Shown piece after piece: positions 1-8,713 of a DNA stretch of 62,133 bases; the stretch's first letter is position 1, and each line of letters opens with the position of its first letter. The notes beneath the pieces are model-generated. The model made no database searches. It saw only the letters and a program-made list of their open reading frames with translations, and was not told the origin of the DNA. Source of the DNA: an uncultured Acidobacteriia bacterium (lineage in GTDB: Bacteria > Acidobacteriota > Terriglobia > Bryobacterales > Bryobacteraceae). The DNA is taken from positions 1 to 62,133 of the forward strand of contig CAIUOG010000117.1 of assembly GCA_903900705.1 (NCBI GenBank), written 5' to 3'. The position numbers and the translations under genes were made by a program.

Positions 1-160
1 ATTCCGGCCGCACCGGATCGCCCCTTTTCCCCGATCCCGTCAAATGAACCAGACAAATCAACCGGAAATACCGCGCCTCCGGAGGTACCGCCCGCTGCGC
101 GGGAGAAATCAAAGGAAAAAGAAGCAGAACAGCCGCCAGAAGCCGGGCGCGGAAAGGCAT
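1..160 (-). CDS. Secreted hypothetical protein, 5' part only (left copy)
   Basis: Only the first 53 codons lie in the window; the reading frame stays open to base 1 on the minus strand. The protein begins MPFRARLLAAVLLLFPLIS, a clear Sec signal peptide, with likely cleavage after SPAQ, followed by a segment containing VPPEARYFRL. The same start, with one residue changed (L7 to F), occurs at the right edge facing the other way. Upstream, GGATCG-N8-CGATCC (167-186) is conserved in both copies and may be an operator. The style resembles small secreted proteins that acidobacteria carry in several copies, but that is recollection, not a search. Function unknown. Confidence 0.6.
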   Translation of the reverse strand, partial: MPFRARLLAAVLLLFPLISPAQRAVPPEARYFRLICLVHLTGSGKRGDPVRPE

Positions 161-204
161 AGAACTGGATCGTAATATGCCGATCCTGGAAATTCAAGAA
201 AAAA
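69..204. repeat. Left arm of a 136-bp terminal inverted repeat
   Basis: Bases 69-204 are the reverse complement of 61998-62133. By eye there is one mismatch, inside codon 7 of the encoded signal peptide. The match stops abruptly at base 204 (poly-A run) and is limited on the other side only by the window end. The repeat covers the first 30 codons of the secreted gene plus about 44 bp of its upstream region. Confidence 0.9.
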
Positions 205-295
205 GAGAAGAGTAACGAAAAAAATAAGGCGGCCATTAGAACGCGTGTATATCAGTACATTTAAGGCGGGATGGTGTCCCCCCGACCCACCGCCC

Positions 296-520
296 TCACA
301 ACCGGCAATGCCACTGCAATACCGGATCATATTCCTCCACTCCCTCATATCGCTCCGGCCGCTTCACCCCCTCGTCCCGCGCCTTCATCGCCACCGCCGC
401 CGCCACCCGGTCACAAAAATCTCGCGGCAAAATAAGCCCCCCAACCAAAACAAAAGAAAGGAACTCCTCCCGGGGCCGCCCGCCGCCCCGCCTCCACCCT
501 GTGTCACTCTCAAACCGCAT
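296..520 (-). CDS. Small conserved-looking protein of unknown function (74 aa)
   Basis: A 74-codon frame starting MRFESDTGW and ending LQWHCRL. Its composition is protein-like: mixed charged and hydrophobic, with segments such as EEFLSFVLVGGLILP and KARDEGVKRPERYEG. The overlapping plus frame is by contrast a run of Pro, His and Arg. Its ATG and the ATG of the next gene form the hexamer CATATG, so the two genes would diverge with no space between start codons. An in-frame upstream ATG at 556 would lengthen it into the neighbour's coding region. No recognised domain. It could be a spurious frame, but codon style favours a real gene. Confidence 0.5.
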   Translation of the reverse strand: MRFESDTGWRRGGGRPREEFLSFVLVGGLILPRDFCDRVAAAVAMKARDEGVKRPERYEGVEEYDPVLQWHCRL

Positions 521-1048
521 ATGAACACCCAAAAAACAGCAACTTCCGAAAAACAAAACGAAGCCAGACGTCGCAACGGAGCACTCTCAAAAGGTCCCGT
601 CACCGAGACCGGCAAGCGCAACTCCTCCCGCAACTCCCTGCGTCACGGCCTTCTCGCCCGGACCGTCACCCTTGATAGCGAATCCCAGCCCCAGTTCGCC
701 CGGCTCGCCGAGTCCATGCGGAACCTGTTCCATCCCACCAACCAGGTCGAGTGCGACCTCGTCGAGAATATGACCGTCTGCCGCTGGCGTCTCCGCCGCA
801 TCTGGAACATCGAACGCACCAACATCTCCATTGAGGAAAACCGCCTCGGCGTCAGTCCTGACCTCCAGTCCCTCGATCCCGCCGCCATCACCGGCCTCGC
901 CTTCCGTCACCTCGCCGACAACTCCCGCTGCCTCGATCTCCTCAATCGCTACGAAACCCGTTTCGACCGTCAGTACAATCGCTCCCTCGCCCGACTCGAT
1001 CTTTTGCGCCAAAATACTGAAAAAATGCGGAACGAACCTGCTAGGTGA
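521..1048 (+). CDS. Conserved hypothetical protein with SSRNSLRHGLLA motif (175 aa)
   Basis: The basic N-terminus (residues 1-50) carries a run ending GKRNSSRNSLRHGLLARTV, typical of a family that occurs many times in acidobacterial genomes. The rest is helical, with LVENMTVCRWRLRRIWNIE and a C-terminal stretch rich in Arg, Asn and Leu (RYETRFDRQYNRSLARLDLL). There is no signal peptide or transmembrane segment, so it is probably cytoplasmic. The frame is open further upstream, but that extension is low-complexity Pro/His, so the ATG at 521 is preferred although no good ribosome-binding site precedes it. Function unknown; members are often found near repeats or mobile elements, which fits this contig edge. 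Confidence 0.7.
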   Translation: MNTQKTATSEKQNEARRRNGALSKGPVTETGKRNSSRNSLRHGLLARTVTLDSESQPQFARLAESMRNLFHPTNQVECDLVENMTVCRWRLRRIWNIERTNISIEENRLGVSPDLQSLDPAAITGLAFRHLADNSRCLDLLNRYETRFDRQYNRSLARLDLLRQNTEKMRNEPAR

Positions 1049-1114
1049 TTGAAAACAAAGAGCCGGCTCCAAAATACGACTTTGGATGTATCCTCAAAAC
1101 GGAGGTCTCTGACT

Positions 1115-1618
1115 ATGCGAAGGCTCTTTTTTGTCGTATTTTTACTCGTTTTTGCATCACTCTGTTTCGCCCAGCGCTCCGGCGGCGTCCGGTCCGGGGG
1201 CGGTGGCGGTGGCAGCAGGGGCTTCAGCTCCGGCGGTTACCGCGGCGGCGGTTCGAACGGGGGTTCGAACGGTGGTTACAGAGGTGGTTACAGAGGTGGT
1301 TACAGCGGTGGTTATAGAGGTGGCTATCGGGGCGGTTTCGGTGGTGGTTATGGCGGCGGTTATAGAAGAGGTTATCCAGGCGGCTATGGCTTTCGTGGTG
1401 GCTACTTCGGTTTCGGTTTCGGCTACGGAGGCTATTACCCTTACCTCGGCTGGTCCGATGAGTGGCCTGCCTATGACTACGGCTACACCAACTACCCGTA
1501 CGTCTACGCCCCGCCCCTGGTCGCTGCCCCGGCCTACGTCTACGCCCCGCCCGCGCCGGTCGTTGTCATCCAGCAGCGCTACCTGAATGACGGTCGCTGG
1601 CACCGCTTCGGTCGTTGA
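1115..1618 (+). CDS. Secreted glycine/tyrosine-rich repeat protein (167 aa)
   Basis: Starts MRRLFFVVFLLVFASLCFAQ, a signal peptide with cleavage after FAQ. GGAGGT at 1101-1106 is well spaced from the ATG, which rules out the longer upstream frame. The mature protein is a Gly/Ser linker, then GGYR/GGYS tetrapeptide repeats, then an aromatic Tyr/Phe/Pro region (YPYLGWSDEW; YAPP twice) and a basic end RWHRFGR. Such proteins are usually envelope or extracellular structural proteins with little fixed structure. No enzymatic motif is present. A strong hairpin (1631-1660) follows, so it is probably monocistronic. Confidence 0.8.
   Translation: MRRLFFVVFLLVFASLCFAQRSGGVRSGGGGGGSRGFSSGGYRGGGSNGGSNGGYRGGYRGGYSGGYRGGYRGGFGGGYGGGYRRGYPGGYGFRGGYFGFGFGYGGYYPYLGWSDEWPAYDYGYTNYPYVYAPPLVAAPAYVYAPPAPVVVIQQRYLNDGRWHRFGR
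1271..1344 (+). repeat. In-gene tandem repeat encoding GGYR units
   Basis: About six imperfect copies of a 12-bp unit, ggtggttacaga and variants, encode GGYR/GGYS within the Gly/Tyr-rich protein. Such repeats can change copy number by slippage without a frameshift, because the unit is a multiple of three. Confidence 0.8.
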
Positions 1619-1630
1619 TCCCGCGCCAAA

Positions 1631-1660
1631 TCGTGGCGTCAATTTCGGTTGACGCCACGA
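1631..1660 (+). terminator. Perfect 12-bp-arm hairpin after the Gly/Tyr-rich gene
   Basis: TCGTGGCGTCAA, six-base loop, TTGACGCCACGA; twelve of twelve pairs. It lies 12 bp after the stop codon. No U-tract follows, so it may act as a transcript-end stabiliser or non-canonical terminator. The 3' arm contains the TTGACG that could serve as the -35 box of the isc promoter. Confidence 0.65.
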
Positions 1661-1702
1661 CGAATCGGGAGCTATCCTGAATACAGGACCAAAAGTGTCC
1701 TG
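1649..1702 (+). promoter_or_regulatory. Putative isc operon promoter with overlapping palindromic operator
   Basis: TTGACG (1649-1654) and TATCCT (1673-1678) are 18 bp apart. Overlapping the -10 are two nested inverted repeats sharing a half-site: TCCTG-AATA-CAGGA (1675-1688) and CAGGAC-N7-GTCCTG (1684-1702). They end 8 bp before the regulator's start codon. A site here would let the Rrf2-family product repress its own operon, as IscR does in other bacteria. Site assignment is inference from symmetry and position. Confidence 0.5.
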
Positions 1703-1709
1703 ATTCAAA

Positions 1710-2198
1710 TTGCTCAAGCTAACCAAGAAAGCCGACTACGGTCTGATCGCCCTCCGCCACCTGGCCTCCGTGCCCGGCGCGACGGCCAGCACCAAGGACA
1801 TTGCGGACGCCTACCACCTGCCCGTCCCGCTCCTGGCCAAGGTTCTGCAACTGCTCACCAAGGCCAAAATCCTCCGGTCGGTCGCCGGCACCAACGGTGG
1901 CTACAAGCTCGCCCGTGACGCGGGCCGCATCAACGCTCTCGAAGTGGTCCGGGCCATCGACGGCCCCGTGATCCTCACGCACTGCTTTACTGAACTCGGC
2001 ACCTGTGATCAGTCCGATAACTGTACCGTCCGCGAGCCCCTTCGCAAGGTTCACGAAGCCATTCTGAACCTGCTTGAAAACTTCACCATCGCCGATCTGG
2101 TGGATGAGGCTCCCGTCGTGAAACTGACGCAACTGCAGGTGCCCCTGCGTGTCGCGGAATTGAATCCCCCGGCGCAAACGGCTCATCACGTTTTATAA
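1710..2198 (+). CDS. iscR: Rrf2-family Fe-S-sensing regulator IscR
   Basis: 162 aa. Begins MLKLTKKADYGLIAL, the classic Rrf2 winged-helix N-terminus, which fixes the TTG at 1710 as start. The DNA-binding helices lie at about residues 25-65 (ending GTNGGYKLAR). Three cysteines, C92, C99 and C105, match the [2Fe-2S] ligand pattern of IscR/RsrR-type proteins. It is first in the isc operon, 16 bp upstream of iscS. The family represses the isc operon when its cluster is assembled and is relieved when clusters are scarce. Symmetric sites just upstream suggest autoregulation. Confidence 0.9.
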   Translation: MLKLTKKADYGLIALRHLASVPGATASTKDIADAYHLPVPLLAKVLQLLTKAKILRSVAGTNGGYKLARDAGRINALEVVRAIDGPVILTHCFTELGTCDQSDNCTVREPLRKVHEAILNLLENFTIADLVDEAPVVKLTQLQVPLRVAELNPPAQTAHHVL

Positions 2199-2214
2199 AG
2201 AACAGGCTTAAGAA

Positions 2215-3429
2215 ATGAAGACGCCCATCTATCTCGACAATCACGCGACGACCCGCATGGACCCCCGTGTTCTCGACGCCATGCTGCCCTACTTCACTGA
2301 CCTCTACGGCAACGCCGCCAGCCGCAATCACGAATTCGGCTGGGTCGCCGAACAGGCCGTCGACAAGGCTCGCAAGCAGATCGCCGACCTGATCGGCGCA
2401 TCCGCCAGGGAAATCATCTTCACCAGCGGCGCCACCGAATCGAACAACCTCGCCATCAAGGGCGTCGCCGAGATGTATGCCGAAAAGGGCAACCACATCA
2501 TCACCGCCGCCACTGAACACAAGGCGGTTCTCGATACCTGCAAGAAGCTCGAAAAGAATGGCTGCCGCGTCACTTACCTTCCGCTGAAGGGCGATGGCCT
2601 TATCGACCTGGACATGCTGAAGGAAGCGTTCACCGATAAGACGATCCTCGTCTCCATCATGTACGCCAACAACGAAATCGGCGTCATCCAGCCCATCGCC
2701 GAAATCGGCAAAATGTGCCGCGAGCGCGGCGTCCTGTTCCACACCGATGGCGTCCAGGCCATCGGCAAAGTCCCGGTCAACGTCAACACGGACAACATCG
2801 ACATCATGTCGATCACCGGCCACAAACTCTACGGCCCCAAAGGCGTCGGCGCGCTCTACGTTCGTCGTAAAGCCCCGCGCGTCCAGATCACGGCCCAGAT
2901 GGATGGCGGCGGTCACGAACGCGGCATGCGCTCCGGCACCCTCAACGTCCCCGGCATCGTCGGTCTTGGCGAAGCGTGCGCCATCGCCCACCGTGACATG
3001 CCCGTCGAAATGGCCCGCCTCCGCGCCATGCGCGACCGCCTGAAATCCAGGCTTGAAGCCGGCCTCGACGAAGTCTTCATCAACGGATCCATGGAGCATC
3101 GCCTGCCCCACAACCTCAACATGAGCTTCCTGTACGTCGAAGGCGAATCGCTGCTCATGGGCATCAATGACGTTGCTGTTTCGAGCGGTTCCGCCTGCAC
3201 CTCGGCCACCCTCGAACCCAGCTACGTCCTCAAGGCTCTCGGCCTCGGCGACGACCTCGCCCACTCGTCCATCCGCTTCGGCATCGGTCGCTTCAATACC
3301 GACGAAGAGATTGACTACGTGGCCGACAAGCTCATCGAAGTCGTCAGCAAGCTGCGCGAACTTTCGCCCCTTTACGAGATGGTGAAGGAAGGCATTGACC
3401 TCAGCACCGTCCAGTGGGCCGCTCACTAA
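2215..3429 (+). CDS. iscS: Cysteine desulfurase IscS
   Basis: 404 aa, the usual IscS length. A PLP-dependent enzyme that takes sulfur from cysteine (giving alanine) and passes it as persulfide to IscU. The PLP lysine is K204 in [12 protein letters not shown]. The catalytic cysteine is C328 in the flexible loop SSGSACTSA, at the same number as in E. coli IscS. N-terminus [16 protein letters not shown] and the SGATESNN motif are typical of group I desulfurases. It lies between iscR and iscU, transcribed together with them. Confidence 0.97.
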   Translation: MKTPIYLDNHATTRMDPRVLDAMLPYFTDLYGNAASRNHEFGWVAEQAVDKARKQIADLIGASAREIIFTSGATESNNLAIKGVAEMYAEKGNHIITAATEHKAVLDTCKKLEKNGCRVTYLPLKGDGLIDLDMLKEAFTDKTILVSIMYANNEIGVIQPIAEIGKMCRERGVLFHTDGVQAIGKVPVNVNTDNIDIMSITGHKLYGPKGVGALYVRRKAPRVQITAQMDGGGHERGMRSGTLNVPGIVGLGEACAIAHRDMPVEMARLRAMRDRLKSRLEAGLDEVFINGSMEHRLPHNLNMSFLYVEGESLLMGINDVAVSSGSACTSATLEPSYVLKALGLGDDLAHSSIRFGIGRFNTDEEIDYVADKLIEVVSKLRELSPLYEMVKEGIDLSTVQWAAH

Positions 3430-3468
3430 ATAACCAACCAATCGAACGAATTCAGAGGAGAGATCAAA

Positions 3469-3909
3469 ATGGCATATTCCGATAAAGTACTCGACCACTA
3501 CAACAATCCCCGGAACGTGGGCTCTCTCGACAAGAGTTCCGCCAGCGTCGGCACCGGCATGGTGGGCGCGCCCGAATGTGGCGACGTCATGAAACTCCAG
3601 ATCAGGGTCAACGACGAAAACGGCATCATCGAAGACGCCAAGTTCAAAACCTTCGGCTGCGGCAGCGCCATCGCCAGTTCCTCCCTCGCCACCGAATGGC
3701 TCAAGGGCAAGACTGTCGATGAAGCTCTGCAGATCAAGAACACCGATATCGTGAACGAACTGGCCCTTCCGCCCGTGAAGATTCACTGCTCCGTGCTCGC
3801 CGAAGACGCCATCAAGGCAGCCATTTCCGATTACCGCAACAAGCAGGCATCGAAGGTTGCCGCTCCGGCGGCACAGCCCGAAGCAGTGAAAGAACAGACG
3901 GTAGCGTAA
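3469..3909 (+). CDS. iscU: Fe-S cluster scaffold IscU
   Basis: 146 aa. Scaffold on which [2Fe-2S] and [4Fe-4S] clusters are built. Cluster ligands C37 (PECGD, with D39), C64 (FGCGSA) and C107 (HCSVLAED) are present. The chaperone-recognition motif LPPVK (100-104), which HscA binds, is intact. After residue 127 there is an Ala/Val/Glu-rich tail of about 19 residues not seen in the roughly 128-aa E. coli protein. The ATG follows an AGGAGA ribosome-binding site at 3453-3458. Its stop overlaps the iscA start (TAATG). Confidence 0.97.
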   Translation: MAYSDKVLDHYNNPRNVGSLDKSSASVGTGMVGAPECGDVMKLQIRVNDENGIIEDAKFKTFGCGSAIASSSLATEWLKGKTVDEALQIKNTDIVNELALPPVKIHCSVLAEDAIKAAISDYRNKQASKVAAPAAQPEAVKEQTVA

Positions 3910-4262
3910 TGTCCGAAGCAGTCGCGGCAATACCCACAACCGATATCGCTGTCACCCCGAAGGCGCTGGGCAAAATCCGGCACACCTTCGAAAAGATGGG
4001 TGTCCAGGGTGGGCTGCGTCTGGGCGTGCTGGGTGGAGGCTGTTCCGGCTTGAGCTACCAGTTCAAGTTCGATACGCAGCCTCGTCCCAAAGACAAGGTG
4101 TTCGACTTCGATGGCGTGCAGATCTTCATCGACCCCAAGAGCATCCTCTACCTGCACGGTCTCACGCTCGATTACAAGGAAACGCTCATGCAGTCCGGCT
4201 TCGTGTTCGAAAATCCGAATGCGAAGAAAAGCTGTGGCTGCGGCACGTCATTCTCCTCGTAA
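3909..4262 (+). CDS. iscA: A-type Fe-S carrier IscA
   Basis: 117 aa. HesB/IscA family carrier, which takes clusters from IscU and delivers them to target enzymes. The three ligand cysteines are C45 (GGGCSGLSY), C109 and C111 (CGCG near the C-terminus). Start and stop codons overlap those of iscU and hscB, so translation is coupled. The N-terminus is about 10 residues longer than the E. coli protein. Confidence 0.95.
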   Translation: MSEAVAAIPTTDIAVTPKALGKIRHTFEKMGVQGGLRLGVLGGGCSGLSYQFKFDTQPRPKDKVFDFDGVQIFIDPKSILYLHGLTLDYKETLMQSGFVFENPNAKKSCGCGTSFSS

Positions 4263-4801
4263 TGTCAGCCGATTACTTCGCGTTCTTCGAACTCCCGCGC
4301 TCGCTCGCGCTCGATTTGAAAGATCTTGAAAAGCGGTTCTATAAACTCAGCCGCCAGTGGCATCCCGATCTTTTCGCCCGCAAAAGCCCCGCCGAACAGG
4401 AACAGGCGCTCGAAGCTACGGCCGTCCTCAATGACGGTTACCGGGTCCTCCGGGACCCCATCGCCCGAGCCCTCTACGTCCTGAAGCAGGAAGGCTTTGA
4501 CGTGGGCGAGCAGGGCACGAAGGACGTTCCGCCCGAGCTGCTCGAAGAAGTCTTCGAACTCAACATGGCCCTCGAAGAACTTCGCATGGGCGATACAGAC
4601 GCGCTGCCGCAGCTGGCCGCCGCCCGCACCCGGTTTGAAGCCATGCGCGCCGCGCTCGATGCGGACCTCGGTACAAAGTTCGCCGCCTGGGACGCCGTTC
4701 ACACCCCCGGCACGCTGACGGAAATCCGCGCCCTGCTCAACCGTCGCAAGTACATAACAAATCTCATCGACAAAGCCTCTAATGTTCCAGATCGAATTTG
4801 A
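4262..4801 (+). CDS. hscB: Co-chaperone HscB (J-domain)
   Basis: 179 aa. An N-terminal J-domain with the HPD motif (H34-P35-D36), needed to stimulate the ATPase of HscA, is followed by a C-terminal helical IscU-binding domain ([19 protein letters not shown]). It overlaps hscA by 20 bp, showing tight translational coupling. Family role: bring IscU to HscA for cluster release. Slightly longer than E. coli HscB (171 aa). Confidence 0.93.
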   Translation: MSADYFAFFELPRSLALDLKDLEKRFYKLSRQWHPDLFARKSPAEQEQALEATAVLNDGYRVLRDPIARALYVLKQEGFDVGEQGTKDVPPELLEEVFELNMALEELRMGDTDALPQLAAARTRFEAMRAALDADLGTKFAAWDAVHTPGTLTEIRALLNRRKYITNLIDKASNVPDRI

Positions 4802-6620
4802 GAACCAGGACAAAGTAGTCGGCATCGACCTCGGCACCACCAACAGCCTGGTGGCCTGGATGAACCTCACGAAGCCCGAAGTCATCCTCGGCGCGGACGG
4901 CGATAAGCTCGTCCCCAGCATCGTCTCCCTCGCGGCCGATGGCCAGATCATCGTCGGCAACGCCGCCCGCCAGGAATTGATCGACCACCCCGAGCGCTCC
5001 ATCTACTCGGTCAAACGCCTCATGGGCCGCGGCGTCGGCGACGTGCGGGAAGAGTTAAAGCTCTTCCCCTTCCGCATTGCCGAAGGCAGCGAGTCCGTCA
5101 TCCGCGTGGTCCTCGGGGAGAAGACTTTCACGCCCCCGGAAGTCTCGGCTCTCATCCTGCGCCAGCTGAAAAAGAACGCCGAGGACGCCCTCGGCTGCAA
5201 TGTCACGAAGGCCGTTATCACCGTGCCCGCGTACTTTAATGACGCGCAGCGCCAGGCCACGCGGGACGCCGGACGCATCGCCGGGCTCGATGTCCTCCGC
5301 CTCGTGAATGAGCCCACCGCCGCCGCGCTGGCCTACGGGCTCGATAAGCGGCGCGAAGGCATCATCGCTGTCTATGATCTGGGCGGCGGCACCTTCGATA
5401 TCTCCATCCTGAAACTGATGGACGGTATCTTCGAAGTCCTCGCCACCAATGGCGACACGCACCTCGGCGGCGACGATATCGACAACCGCCTGCTCCGAAT
5501 CGCGCTCGAGGACGTGAAGTCCGAGTGGGGTGACGACCTCGCCCATATCGGTGAGGCCGTGCAGACCCTGCGCCAGTGCGTCATCCGCGCCAAGGAAGCG
5601 CTCTCCTTCGCGACCTCGGCCGTCATCGAATTTGACTGGCACGGCAAACAGTACCGCCGCGAAATCACCCGCGAGCTCTTTGAAAATCTGATTACCGACA
5701 TCGTCGACCGCACCCTCGGCCCCTGCCGCGACTGCATGCGCGACGCCGGTGTCACGCCGGAACAAATCGATGAAGTCGTGCTCGTCGGTGGCTCCACCCG
5801 CATTCCGCTCGTGCGCGGCGCCGTCGAAGTCCTCTTCCGCGCCCGGCCCCACACCGAACTGAATCCGGATGAAGTCGTCGCCCTCGGCGCGGCCGTGCAG
5901 GCCGGCATTCTCTCCGGCGCCGTCGAGAACCAGCTGCTTCTCGACGTCACCCCGCTCTCGCTCGGCATCGAGATGTACGGTGGTGTGGTTTCAAAAATCA
6001 TCCACCGCAACTCCACCATCCCGGCCAGCGCCGGCGAAACCTTCACCACCGGCGTCGACGGCCAGACCAACGTGCTCATCCACGTCGTCCAGGGTGAACG
6101 CGAACTCGCGAAGGACTGCCGCAGCCTCGCCCGCTTCGATCTCAAAGGCATTGAACCGATGTCCGCCGGCTTCGCCCGCATCGAAGTGCGCTTCCTGATC
6201 GACGCCAACGGCATCCTCCAGGTCACCGCCCGCGACGCCCGCACCGGCCGCGAACAATCCATCGAAGTGAAGCCCTCCTACGGGCTGACCGACGAACAGG
6301 TCGAGGCCATGATCGAAGCTTCCATCGACTACGCCGAAGCCGACTACGCCGCCGCCCAGGTCGCCGGAGCCCGCGTCGAAGCCGACGCCATCCTCGCCGC
6401 CACCGAAAAAGCAAAACGCAGCGACGCCTGGCACGAACTCGCCAGCGATGAGCGCCAGGCCATCACTGACGCCATGAACCGCCTCCGGCAGGCCTGCCAC
6501 TCCGAGGACCACGCCCTCATCAAAGCCGAAATCGAGCACCTCAACGAAGCCACCCACACCCTCGCTGAGAACATGATGAACACCGCCGTCCGCGGCGCGC
6601 TCAAGGGCACGAAGGTCTGA
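4782..6620 (+). CDS. hscA: Hsp70-type chaperone HscA
   Basis: 612 aa, close to the usual 616. The nucleotide-binding domain begins [15 protein letters not shown], with further Hsp70 motifs [22 protein letters not shown] and [10 protein letters not shown]. The substrate-binding domain starts near residue 390 with [11 protein letters not shown]. Context and length distinguish it from DnaK: it follows hscB and lacks the long acidic C-terminal tail. It uses ATP to drive cluster transfer from IscU. No ferredoxin gene (fdx) follows, unlike in proteobacterial isc operons. A weak GTCCCC/GGGGAC hairpin at 6628-6644 could end the operon. Confidence 0.93.
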   Translation: MFQIEFENQDKVVGIDLGTTNSLVAWMNLTKPEVILGADGDKLVPSIVSLAADGQIIVGNAARQELIDHPERSIYSVKRLMGRGVGDVREELKLFPFRIAEGSESVIRVVLGEKTFTPPEVSALILRQLKKNAEDALGCNVTKAVITVPAYFNDAQRQATRDAGRIAGLDVLRLVNEPTAAALAYGLDKRREGIIAVYDLGGGTFDISILKLMDGIFEVLATNGDTHLGGDDIDNRLLRIALEDVKSEWGDDLAHIGEAVQTLRQCVIRAKEALSFATSAVIEFDWHGKQYRREITRELFENLITDIVDRTLGPCRDCMRDAGVTPEQIDEVVLVGGSTRIPLVRGAVEVLFRARPHTELNPDEVVALGAAVQAGILSGAVENQLLLDVTPLSLGIEMYGGVVSKIIHRNSTIPASAGETFTTGVDGQTNVLIHVVQGERELAKDCRSLARFDLKGIEPMSAGFARIEVRFLIDANGILQVTARDARTGREQSIEVKPSYGLTDEQVEAMIEASIDYAEADYAAAQVAGARVEADAILAATEKAKRSDAWHELASDERQAITDAMNRLRQACHSEDHALIKAEIEHLNEATHTLAENMMNTAVRGALKGTKV

Positions 6621-6684
6621 GGCCCGCGTCCCCGGGGCGGGGACCTGCGATGGGCAGTGGGTTTGATATGCTCACGCTTAGTTT

Positions 6685-8709
6685 ATGAAGAGATTCGTAG
6701 TCTTCGCGTTGGCCCTTGTACCTCTTGTTCTGCTGTTTTCGCAGCAGCCTCCCGCCGGGCGCGGAGGCCGCGGTCCGGCGCCCGCGCAGGCGAAGCCGGA
6801 AGACCTGGCGGCTCTCAAAGCGAAGAGCGAACAGATCGAAGCCATTGTCCGCGAACTGCGCGCGAAGAAGGCGGACGCCACCCTGATCGGTGACGTGGAA
6901 GTCTACGCCAAAGCGGGGCGCTTCCTCATCGAATTCCCGGAACTGTTCGGGACGCAGGCGGCGATTGATCATTCGATGACGGTGCTCGATCATGGCATCG
7001 AACGCGCGAAGCAGTTGCAGGCCGGCACTTCACTCTGGGTCGATGGCAACAGCCGCCTGTATGCGTATTACTCGGAGATGGATGGCTCCGTGCAGCCTTA
7101 TCACGTCTCGCTGCCGGCCAACTATGACCCTGCAAAGCCCACGCGCCTCTATGTGTGGATGCACGGCCGCCAGAACAACACCACGGAATCGGAGTTCATT
7201 TACAGTTTCGAACGCCCCCGCGCGCCGGGCAATGCCCCGGTAGCCGATCAGGGGCAGATTCAGCTCGATCTCTTTGGCCGCATCAACAGCGCGGGCTGGC
7301 ACTGGGGTGGGGAGGCCGATGTCTTCGAAGCCATCGCGGCCGTGAAAAAGCGGTTTAAGATCGACGACAAACGCATCCTGCTGCGTGGCTTCTCGATGGG
7401 CGGTGAAGGCGCCTGGCACATTGCCCTGCACTATCCGGACCGCTTCGCCGCGGCCGAGATCGGCGCGGGCACGTGGTCCAGTCGCACGCAGGTCGATAAG
7501 ACTCTCACGGACTGGCAACTCGCCACTCTCAACATCTGGGAGCACATGGAGCAGTGGGCGCTCAATGCTTTTAATCTGCCGCTGGCCGGGCACGATGGCG
7601 ATAACGATACGCAGACGCCCACGGTCCCCGTAGCGCCGCCGGGCAGTAAGAACCGGGGGCAGCTGGAGTCTTCGCTCAAAGCCCGCGCGCAGCTCGAAAA
7701 AGAAGGGTTTGCGGCGGAAGGCGAGCCCGACAACCTGCACATGAAGGGGACGCCGGATATCTTTCTCATCTCGCAGAACACCGGGCATGGCACCAGCCCG
7801 CTGGTCCGCCGGCGTCTCGATGCGTTCCTGAAAGAGTGGGGCGACCGGGGGCAGGTTTCTCCGGATCACATCCGCTTCCTGACTTACACCACCCGCTACA
7901 ACCAGGACTATTGGGTGTCGGTCGAGGGCCTTGGCGTCTTATATGAACGCGGCGACATCGACGCAACCCGCGCCGATGGTGGTAAAGCCTATGAGATCCG
8001 GACGAATAATATCTCCCGCCTGGTGCTGCGCGAGACGGAACACGCGAAAACCATCAGGATCGATGGCCAGGATTTGAAGGTCAAAGCGGGTCCGGAAATT
8101 ACGCTGGCTAAGACCGGCGCCGTCTGGAAGTTGGATAAGAAGGGCCCGTTAAGCGGGCTGCATAAGACGCACGCATTGCAGGGTCCGATTGATGATGCGT
8201 TTCTCGATCCGTTCCTGCTGGTGCGCCCCACCGGCAAACCCTGGAACGATGCCGTGAATCAGCAGGCACTCCGCACCATGGCCCGATTCGACCGGCTCTG
8301 GGCGAAGTTCTTCCGCGGTCACCCGTATGTGAAAGACGACAGGGATGTCACCGAGGCCGATTTCGCGAAATATCACGTCGTCCTTTTTGGCGATCCGGGC
8401 AGTAATAAATGGATCGCGAAGATCAACGGTAAGCTCCCGGTGAAATGGACCAAAGAAACCGTTACGCTCGGTACTCAGTCTTACTCGGCGAAAGACAGCT
8501 TCCCGGCGCTGGTTTATCCGAATCCTCTGCAACCCTCGAAGTACGTGGTGATCAATACCGGGCTCACCATTATTGACCGGGAATATAACGGTGATTACGG
8601 CATGGCGCAGATGGGCGACTATGCCATCGTGAAGGCAAAAGAAGGCTCGGACCTGCCCGACATCACGGTCACCGGTCTGTTCGATCTGAACTGGCAACTG
8701 AAGAAGTAG
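6685..8709 (+). CDS. Secreted esterase/prolyl-oligopeptidase-like alpha/beta hydrolase
   Basis: 674 aa. The signal peptide MKRFVVFALALVPLVLLFSQ is followed by a Pro/Gly/Arg-rich linker and a helical region. The alpha/beta hydrolase domain spans roughly residues 130-390, with an oxyanion region (RLYVWMHGRQNNTTES) and the nucleophile elbow GFSMGGEGAW. A C-terminal beta-rich region follows. Proteins of this layout are annotated as secreted esterases or peptidases; the substrate cannot be read from sequence. It stands 65 bp after the isc operon and ends 4 bp before the K+ channel gene, so those two may be cotranscribed. Confidence 0.8.
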   Translation: MKRFVVFALALVPLVLLFSQQPPAGRGGRGPAPAQAKPEDLAALKAKSEQIEAIVRELRAKKADATLIGDVEVYAKAGRFLIEFPELFGTQAAIDHSMTVLDHGIERAKQLQAGTSLWVDGNSRLYAYYSEMDGSVQPYHVSLPANYDPAKPTRLYVWMHGRQNNTTESEFIYSFERPRAPGNAPVADQGQIQLDLFGRINSAGWHWGGEADVFEAIAAVKKRFKIDDKRILLRGFSMGGEGAWHIALHYPDRFAAAEIGAGTWSSRTQVDKTLTDWQLATLNIWEHMEQWALNAFNLPLAGHDGDNDTQTPTVPVAPPGSKNRGQLESSLKARAQLEKEGFAAEGEPDNLHMKGTPDIFLISQNTGHGTSPLVRRRLDAFLKEWGDRGQVSPDHIRFLTYTTRYNQDYWVSVEGLGVLYERGDIDATRADGGKAYEIRTNNISRLVLRETEHAKTIRIDGQDLKVKAGPEITLAKTGAVWKLDKKGPLSGLHKTHALQGPIDDAFLDPFLLVRPTGKPWNDAVNQQALRTMARFDRLWAKFFRGHPYVKDDRDVTEADFAKYHVVLFGDPGSNKWIAKINGKLPVKWTKETVTLGTQSYSAKDSFPALVYPNPLQPSKYVVINTGLTIIDREYNGDYGMAQMGDYAIVKAKEGSDLPDITVTGLFDLNWQLKK

Positions 8710-8713
8710 GCAC

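Noticed and set aside
1271-1344. GGYR repeats as a CRISPR or satellite
   Set aside because: The repeats are in frame in a secreted protein gene, with no spacers, and encode a low-complexity tract.
2083-3939. Open frame of about 618 codons on the minus strand opposite iscS/iscU
   Set aside because: It is antisense to certain isc genes. High-GC third-position codon bias produces such long antisense frames, and the translation is Val/Asp/Gly/His-rich without any motif.
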